The notes under the pieces: model-generated
Databases searched by the model: none
Seen by the model: only the letters and a program-made list of their open reading frames with translations
What the model was told of the DNA's origin: nothing
Shown here: positions 58,337 to 64,000 of the stretch, piece by piece
Layout of the letters: each line of letters opens with the position of its first letter
Numbering within the stretch: position 1 is the stretch's first letter
Assembly (NCBI GenBank): GCA_949752795.1
Contig: OX457068.1
Span: forward strand, 54,774,516-54,838,515
DNA length: 64,000 bases
Direction: 5' to 3'
Origin: Hyperoodon ampullatus
Lineage: Eukaryota > Chordata > Mammalia > Artiodactyla > Ziphiidae
Position numbers and translations under genes: made by a program

Positions 58337-58938
58337 TCACTCCCCTCTGGCTTGCAGAATTTCTGCTGAAAAATCAGGTCTTAGCCTTATGGGGATTCCC
58401 TTGTATGTTATGTGTTGCTTTACCCTTGCTGCTTTTAATATTTTTCCTTTGTATTTAAGTTTTGATAGTTCCATTAATTTATGTTTTTGTATGTTTCTCT
58501 TTAGGTTTATACCGTATGGTATTCCCTGTGCTTCCTGGATTTGATGGAGTATTTCCTTTCCCATGTCAGGGAAGTGTTCAAGTATAATCTCTTCAAATAT
58601 TTTCTCAGTCCCTTTCTTTTTCTTTTTTCCTCTGGGACCCTCTATAATTTGAATATTGGTGCATTTAATGTTGTCCCAGAAGTCTCTGAGACTGTCCTCA
58701 ATTTTTTTTTTCATTCTGTTTCCTTCATTCTTGTACTGGTAGTTATTTCCACCCTTTTATCTTCCAGCTCTCTTATCCATTCTTCTGCTTCAGTTTTTCT
58801 GCTATTGTTTCCTTCTGGAGTATTTTTACTTTCAGTAATTGTGTTGGTAATCACTGTTTGTTTGTTCTTTTGTTCTTCTAGGTCCTTGTTAAATGTTTCT
58901 TGTATTTTTTCCATTCTGTTTCTGAGATTTTGTATCAT
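58337..58938 (-). pseudogene. L1 ORF1, frameshifted, element 3
   Basis: Frame 58711-58938 gives the coiled-coil (MIQNLRNRMEKIQETFNKDL, EEWIRELEDKRVEIT). Frame 58337-58714, shifted by a frameshift near 58712, gives the RNA-recognition domain and the start of the C-terminal domain (EDSLRDFWDNIKCTNIQIIE, GTEKIFEEIILEHFPDMGKE, KGIPIRLRPDFSAEILQARGE). It ends at a TGA where copies usually have the tryptophan of REWQD. Confidence 0.88.
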
Positions 58939-59334
58939 CTTTCCTATTAATCTGAATTATTTTTCAGGTAGGTTCACAATTTCATCTTCATTTATTTGGT
59001 GCTGTAGGTTTTTACCTTGCTCCTTCATCTGTAATATATTTATTTGTCATTTATTTTTTTTTCTCATTTTTGATGGGTAGTGCTCTATTCCTGTCTTACT
59101 GGTTATTTGGCCCAAGATGTCCAGCACTGGAATTTGCTGGCACATTGAAAGAGCCGGTTCTTGGTGCTTAGATGAAGACCTCTGTGGGGGCCTCACTCTG
59201 ATTAATATCCCCTGTGGTCTTAGGTTCTTTGTTAGTCCAGCTGTTTGGACTCAGAACTTCCACTACAGGAGCTCAGCCCTGACCTCCAGCCTGGAACCAA
59301 GATGTCAAAAGCTCTATTCTCCACATCAAAGTCA

Positions 59335-59743
59335 AATTTGCTGCATCTTGCATATGATAAAGTGTTTGTTAAGCCAGAGTTGCAAGATCTTGAAATGCAG
59401 AGTTAAGATCTGCAAATTTAGCAGTAGGTGGTGTGTCAAAAAAGGACATTTTCTTCCTTTGAGGAAGTGTTCAAACCTTGTTGTTTTCCCCTAGTCATCA
59501 AGCAAAAACTTGATTGTTTTTCACTGCAATAGGAGGCCACAATGAAGAAAAATCAGGTTCTGCCTCCTGGCACCCCAGTGTCTTCTTCCCCTGGCTCTAC
59601 ATATACTGTGCTCATGAGCGAGCAAGCAAGCAAGTGAACAAGTGAGTGAGGGAACAAGCCTGGTGTGTGTGTGTGGGGGGGGGCGTCATGCAGCTGTCTT
59701 TATTTTATTTACTAATTTCTTCAGTATGTATTTTTCATTCTTT
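59335..59743. other. Unassigned; includes short GT/G-run
   Basis: Either diverged 5' UTR of L1 element 3 or older flank. Contains a degenerate GCAA/GTGA tetranucleotide stretch at 59617-59652 and a (GT)n run followed by nine G at 59663-59683. Confidence 0.4.
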
Positions 59744-60479
59744 TTTTCCCCTGACCATTCAAAGTTTATTTCAATTAAATACAATTAATTTTTACAAAGA
59801 GCTACTTTCAATTCAATGTTAGAATTACAAGAAAACAGAGAAAACTTAATCCAAATGCCTTTAGTTAAAAGATGAAGAGCCAGAGACCAGTTATTCAGTT
59901 TTTCCTGATCGAGCTTGTAGTTAATAGAATAGCTAGAATCTTAGACCCTTGGTTCCAGTTAGAGCCCTTAATTTGAAGAAAACTAACAAAACAGAAAGAA
60001 ACCATCCAAGGCATAGTCCCTCTTTCTGTCTCTATCACGTAACTAATAAGGAAGTTCAGCTGGGTGAATAGAAAAACCAGGGGAGATAACAGTACCCAGA
60101 ACCTTTATGTTTTTCCTGTGTGTTTGTCATATACTGCCTTTAATATGTTGAAAGAGTTTCCCTCTATGCCCACTTTCTGGAGAGTTTTTATCATAAATGG
60201 TGTTGAATTTTTACAAAAGCTTTATCTGCATCTATTGAGATGATCGTATGTTTTTTATTCTTCAATTTGTTAATATAGTGTATCACATTGATTGATTTGC
60301 ATATATTGAAGAATCCTTGCATCCCTTGGATAAATCCCACTTGGTCATTGTGTATGATTCTTTTAATGTGTTGTTGGATTCTGTTTGGTAGTATTTTGTT
60401 GAGGATTTTTGCATCTATATTCATCAGTGATATTGATATGTAATTTTCTTTTTTTGTAGTATCTTTGTCTGGTTTTGGT
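59744..60479 (-). mobile_element. Chimeric retrocopy: L1 fragment joined to a transcript 3' end
   Basis: Flanked by a perfect 15-base direct repeat, TATTTTTCATTCTTT, at 59729-59743 and 60480-60494. Read on the minus strand, the 5' half (60479-60116) is an internal piece of L1 ORF2 RT in sense orientation (counterpart 42425-42785). The 3' half (60115-59748) is not L1 and ends with AATAAA (TTTATT on plus, 59765-59770), 18 bases before a short A run. The junction has CTGTG at 60116-60120, shared with L1. All features fit one target-primed insertion. The source of the 3' half is not recognised. Confidence 0.75.
60191..60424 (-). pseudogene. L1 RT fragment within the chimeric retrocopy
   Basis: 77 codons with [40 protein letters not shown] and [18 protein letters not shown], the N-terminal half of the L1 RT domain. 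No start or end of a complete protein. Confidence 0.85.
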
Positions 60480-60501
60480 TATTTTTCATTCTTTATTTTC
60501 C

Positions 60502-60612
<111 letters not shown>

Positions 60613-60619
60613 TTGGAAG

Positions 60620-61400
60620 AGTATATGTAAATAACAAAGTTGGATTTTAAAAATGTAATTTGATATTTTTACTTGGATCTTTTGTCTCTTTAATAATCTA
60701 TGGCTGTTAATGAAACTAGATTTTTGTCTATCACTTTATCACCCCATTCTGTTACCATTTTGTTTTTTCCATTATTCTTATCATATTTTTTTATTTTAGA
60801 TTAATTATTTTTGTATTATTTCATGTTACCTTTACTAACTGGATCTTACAAATTCTGTCTCTATTTTTTTAGAGTTTGTTTTAAACACTTAATTTATTAA
60901 AGCCAAAACAATCAACTTTTTCAAGTAATACGAGATTTTATTACACTTTCTTCATTGAATTTGTATTTAAATACTTTGGTTTTGTGTAATTGCATTCTGT
61001 CATTTTTAATCACACAACATTATTATTATTGTTATTTTACATAGTCAGTGATGTTTAGTTTTAACAGAATATTCAGCATTTCCTTTGTTCTTCATTCTTT
61101 CTAGTTTTACTTAATTTACATTTAAAATCAATTTCTTTATGTATTTCTTTGAGGATGCATAATTGGAAAACTCTGTCCACATTGTGCAATTGACAAAAAT
61201 AAAACAAAACAAAACTATTAACTTTCTTGTTTTCATGTTTTTCCCTGGGCATAGCATTCTAGGTTTAGTTTATTTTCTCTAAGTACTTTGGAATACTCAT
61301 TCCTCCTTCTTAAGTTTTTCATGATTACCATGGCAAAATCAGCATGTCTCGTAGGTAGTTGATTTATTTGTTTGCTGTTTTTAAGATTACCTTTCTTAAA
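60620..61400 (-). mobile_element. Old L1 (L1M-type), 5' segment of a split copy
   Basis: Reverse-strand spacer/ORF1-end region of old L1. Marks are CACAACATTATTATTATTGT, TAACAGAATATTCAGCATTT, then CTGGGCATAGCATTCTAGGT and AGTACTTTGGAATACTCATT, matching the old L1 text TGGGTATAGAATTCTAGGTT and AGCACTTTGAAGATGTTACT. It continues the copy that stops at 53908. Confidence 0.6.
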
Positions 61401-61466
61401 AGATAAGCTTGAAAATATTTGCATCAAAGAGAAAAAAACTCTAAGGAATGACAAAGCAAACTTAAA

Positions 61467-61486
61467 TATATATATATATATATATA
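61467..61486. repeat. Short (TA)n run
   Basis: About ten TA units. Confidence 0.95.
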
Positions 61487-61519
61487 ATTTCTAAAGATAT
61501 TAGATATAATAACTCATTA

Positions 61520-61700
61520 TATATCTAATTTAACAGCATATTAAACACAGCTGAAGAGAGAATTAGTGTAAAATTATGAAAAGCAGTACAGGTCTGTGAA
61601 AAGTTTTCAGAATATAGCAAAGAGACAAGAAAGTGGAATATGAAAGAAAAACTGAATGATATGGTGGATAAATGTGTAAAACATGTTATACTGGTTACAG
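61520..61700 (+). mobile_element. Old L1 ORF1 fragment, sense
   Basis: ACACAGCTGAAGAGAGAATT, AGTGTAAAATTATGAAAAGC and GAATATAGCAAAGAGACAAG, then AATATGAAAGAAAAACTGAA, match the coiled-coil part of old L1 ORF1 in sense order. Confidence 0.5.
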
Positions 61701-63214
61701 AAAATGAATGAGGAAATATTAATATTCAAAGGCATTATGTCATGAAATGCCCCAGGCACAATTAGTTTGACAGACAACTGAGCTGGGATCTGGCAGAGTC
61801 TGCCAGTAGACTGGAACCATCCATGGGATCCCAGGGCCTCAATCTCAGGAATGCAAGAAACTGGCCATGGTCAACCCTCGGATACCATCCCTGAGACTAC
61901 CTGGGTCACCCCGCCAGCTGCACCAGGACCCAGCCTCGCCCAACAGCAGCCAGCAGCATCCACACAAAGCAGAGACTGGCAGCCAACTTGTCAGGGTAAT
62001 AGGCCCACCTACGGGCACACCAATTGTATCAGAACCACCCCAAGAGAAGGGACCACACATCTCACACAAGAGACAACTTTAGATCATATGGATTTGATAA
62101 CCAAAGGAGAATGTACTTCTGGGCCCCATAGGACATATCCCACATAAGGCTAATATTGAGAAATGCAACCAACGTAGCTAACACATACAGATAAACACAA
62201 AACAAATTGGCAAATTGAGGCAACAACAGAATATGTTCAAAATAAAAAGATAAAAATCTAGAAGAAGAAATAAGTGAAATGAAGATAAGCAATCTACCTG
62301 ACAAAGAGTTCAAGGTAGTGATTATGAAGATGCTTAATGAACCCAGGAGAAGAAAGGATGGACACAGTGAAAGACTTAACAAAGAGTTAGAAAATATAAA
62401 GAAAAAATACACTAGAAGTAAACAACAGTAGAATAAATGATGTGGAAGAACAACAGTTCAGTGAAGTGAAAGACAGAGTAGTAGAAATCAAACTGAAGGG
62501 AAGAACATTTGAAAACCAAATGAGAACAGGTTAAGAAATTTTTGAGACAACATCAAACACACAAATATTTGCATTATAGGGGTCTGAGAGGGAGAAGAGT
62601 TAGTAAAAGGGACAGAAGATATATTTGAAAATATAATAGGTGAAAATTTCCCTAACCTGTGAAAAGAAACATATATTGAGGTCTAGGAAGCAGTGAGTCC
62701 CACAGAATATCAACCTAAAGAGGTTCACATCAAAACACATTTTATTTAAAATGGCAAAAGTTAAAGATAAAAAGAGTATTTAAAAGCAACAAGGGAAAAC
62801 CACTAGTAAAACATTGCAGCCCAGAAGGAAGTGGCATGATACATTTAAAGTGATGAAAGGAGAAAGTCTACAACCAAGAATACTGTACCAGCCACACTAA
62901 CATTCAGATTTGATGGCGAGATAAAGAATTTTACAGACAAGCAAAATCTAAGTGTTCATTCAGCACCACTAAACTAGCTTTACCAGAAATGTTAAAGGAC
63001 TTCTCTAAGTGAAAAAAAAAAAAGACCACAAATAAAAATATGAAAACTACAAAAGGAAAATCTCATTGACAAAGCAAAATTTATAGTAAAGGTAGTAGAT
63101 CAATCACGTATAAAGCTAGTAGGAAGGTTAAAAATGCAAAAAGGATAAAATCACCTATATTCACAATAAGTAGTTAAGGGTTACACAAAACAAAATATAT
63201 AAAATATGATGCCA

Positions 63215-63523
63215 GGGCTTCCCTGGTGGCATGGTGGCTAAGAATCCATCTGCCAATTCAGGGAGCATGAGTTTGAACCCTGGTCTGGGAAGATCCCACA
63301 TGCCGTGGAGCAAATAAGCCCCTGCATCACAACTACTGAGCCCATGTGCCACAACCACTTAAGCCCAGGGGTCTAGAGCCCATGCTCTGCAACAAGAGAA
63401 GCCACTGCAATGAAGAGTAGCTCCCCCGCCCCTCACCACAACTAGAGAAAGCCCACACACGAGACCCAACACAGTCAAAAATAAATAGTAAATAAATAAA
63501 TAAAATCTATCTTTAAAATATAT
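63215..63523 (+). mobile_element. CHR SINE, long form
   Basis: Head GGGCTTCCCTGGTGGCATGG, long body with GAAGAGTAGCTCCCCCGCCC and AGAAAGCCCACACACGAGAC, and a tail of AAATA units. It is flanked by ATATGATGCCA at 63204-63214 and 63524-63534, a perfect 11-base target duplication inside the old L1. Confidence 0.95.
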
Positions 63524-63695
63524 ATATGATGCCAAAACCAATACACATGTGCGGGTGTTTGTAAAAATGCAGGGTTGTTAGAATGTGTTCAAACTTAAGA
63601 TATCATCAATTTAAAATTCAAAAATAAAATAATTTAAAGTTTTATATATTAAGAAATGTGAGCCTCAAGGTACCAAAAACTAACAATCTATAATA

Positions 63696-63735
<40 letters not shown>
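63696..63735. repeat. (AC)n microsatellite
   Basis: About 20 uninterrupted AC units in the old L1 spacer. Confidence 0.98.
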
Positions 63736-63736
<1 letters not shown>

Positions 63737-64000
63737 GAGAAAGGAAAACCAACAGAACAGTAAAGATAGTCATCAAATCACAAGGGAAGAGAGCAAAAGA
63801 GAAAGAAAAGAACAAAAAGGACTACAGAAATAATCAGAAAACAATTAACAAAATGGCAACAAGTACATATCTTTCAGTAATTATTTTAAGTGTAAGATGA
63901 CTAAATGCTCCAATCAAAAGACATAGAACAACTGAATGGATACAAAAACAAGACTCACATATTTGTTACCTAAAAGAGACTCACTTCACATCTAACGACA

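Larger units (their letters stand above)
53909..59330 (-). mobile_element. L1 element 3, near full length
   Basis: Reverse-strand L1. It has a T-rich tail from 53909, 3' UTR to about 54400, ORF2 to about 58080, ORF1 at about 58200-59060, then part of the 5' UTR to about 59330. The 5' edge is uncertain, and no CAAGATGGC-type 5' end or target repeat was found, so the 5' UTR is probably truncated or recombined. It carries more intact coding stretches than the other copies, but RT, endonuclease and ORF1 all have disabling changes. It sits inside an older L1. Confidence 0.9.
61741..64000 (+). mobile_element. Old L1 (L1MA-like), 5' UTR to ORF2 start, runs off right edge
   Basis: A GC-richer leader (61780-62080) is followed by ORF1-like text: GACAAAGAGTTCAAGGTAGT, CAGAATATCAACCTAAAGAG, AAAATGGCAAAAGTTAAAGA, CAACCAAGAATACTGTACCA and AGATTTGATGGCGAGATAAA. 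An inter-ORF spacer comes next, then ORF2 begins at about 63850 (TCAAAAGACATAGAACAACT, CAAGACTCACATATTTGTTA, AGAGACTCACTTCAC). Its frames are broken. A long CHR SINE interrupts the spacer. Confidence 0.8.

Overview
This is a stretch of mammalian nuclear genome, AT-rich and gene-poor, most probably from a cetacean. The organism call rests on the repeats. There are eight tRNA-derived SINEs of the CHR type (cetacean-hippo-ruminant, opening with the GGGCTTCCCTGGTGGC head). Six are the short form of about 210 bases, which is typical of whales and dolphins. The young L1 elements carry a cetartiodactyl 3' UTR. No BovB or Bov-tA repeats were seen, which argues against a ruminant. I found no convincing host protein-coding exon, tRNA, rRNA, CRISPR array or operon. 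Nearly all open frames of 60 to 250 codons are fragments of L1 or SINE, or chance frames.

Layout: 1-284 is the 3' end of an L1 entering from the left. 284-4190 is mostly unrecognised sequence with an old L1 3' UTR (2085-2690) that carries a tiny younger L1 insertion. 4197-8278 is L1 element 1 (minus strand), with both ends intact but most of ORF2 deleted. 8290-20000 is old sequence with L2, MIR, one long CHR SINE (18001) and microsatellites. 20000-23400 is a decayed L1 with three short SINEs, two of them stacked on one target site. 23400-27380 holds MIRs and an MLT1-type LTR. 27380-29720 is an old plus-strand L1 split by a minus-strand L1MA/L1MB-type insertion. 29800-39900 holds one minus-strand SINE, MER5, MIR, a second MLT1 LTR and L2. 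39914-47589 is L1 element 2 (minus strand), full length with a 10-base target duplication and two SINEs inserted in it. 47600-51700 is old sequence with a retroviral LTR. 51735-61400 is a cluster of decayed L1 pieces in which L1 element 3 (53909 to about 59330) has split an older minus-strand L1. 61500-64000 is an old plus-strand L1 that runs off the right edge at the start of ORF2.

The most interesting object is 59744-60479. It is flanked by a perfect 15-base direct repeat and ends, on the minus strand, in AATAAA followed 18 bases later by an A-run. It joins an internal L1 ORF2 fragment to about 370 bases of non-L1 sequence that looks like a transcript 3' end. This is the structure expected from one L1-driven retrotransposition of a chimeric template, by a switch from another RNA to L1 RNA during reverse transcription or by copying a transcript that already contained L1.

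All L1 coding sequence here is broken by stops, frameshifts, deletions or loss of catalytic residues, so nothing in the window is predicted to be mobile now. Family names are from memory of repeat consensus sequences. Boundaries of old repeats are approximate.
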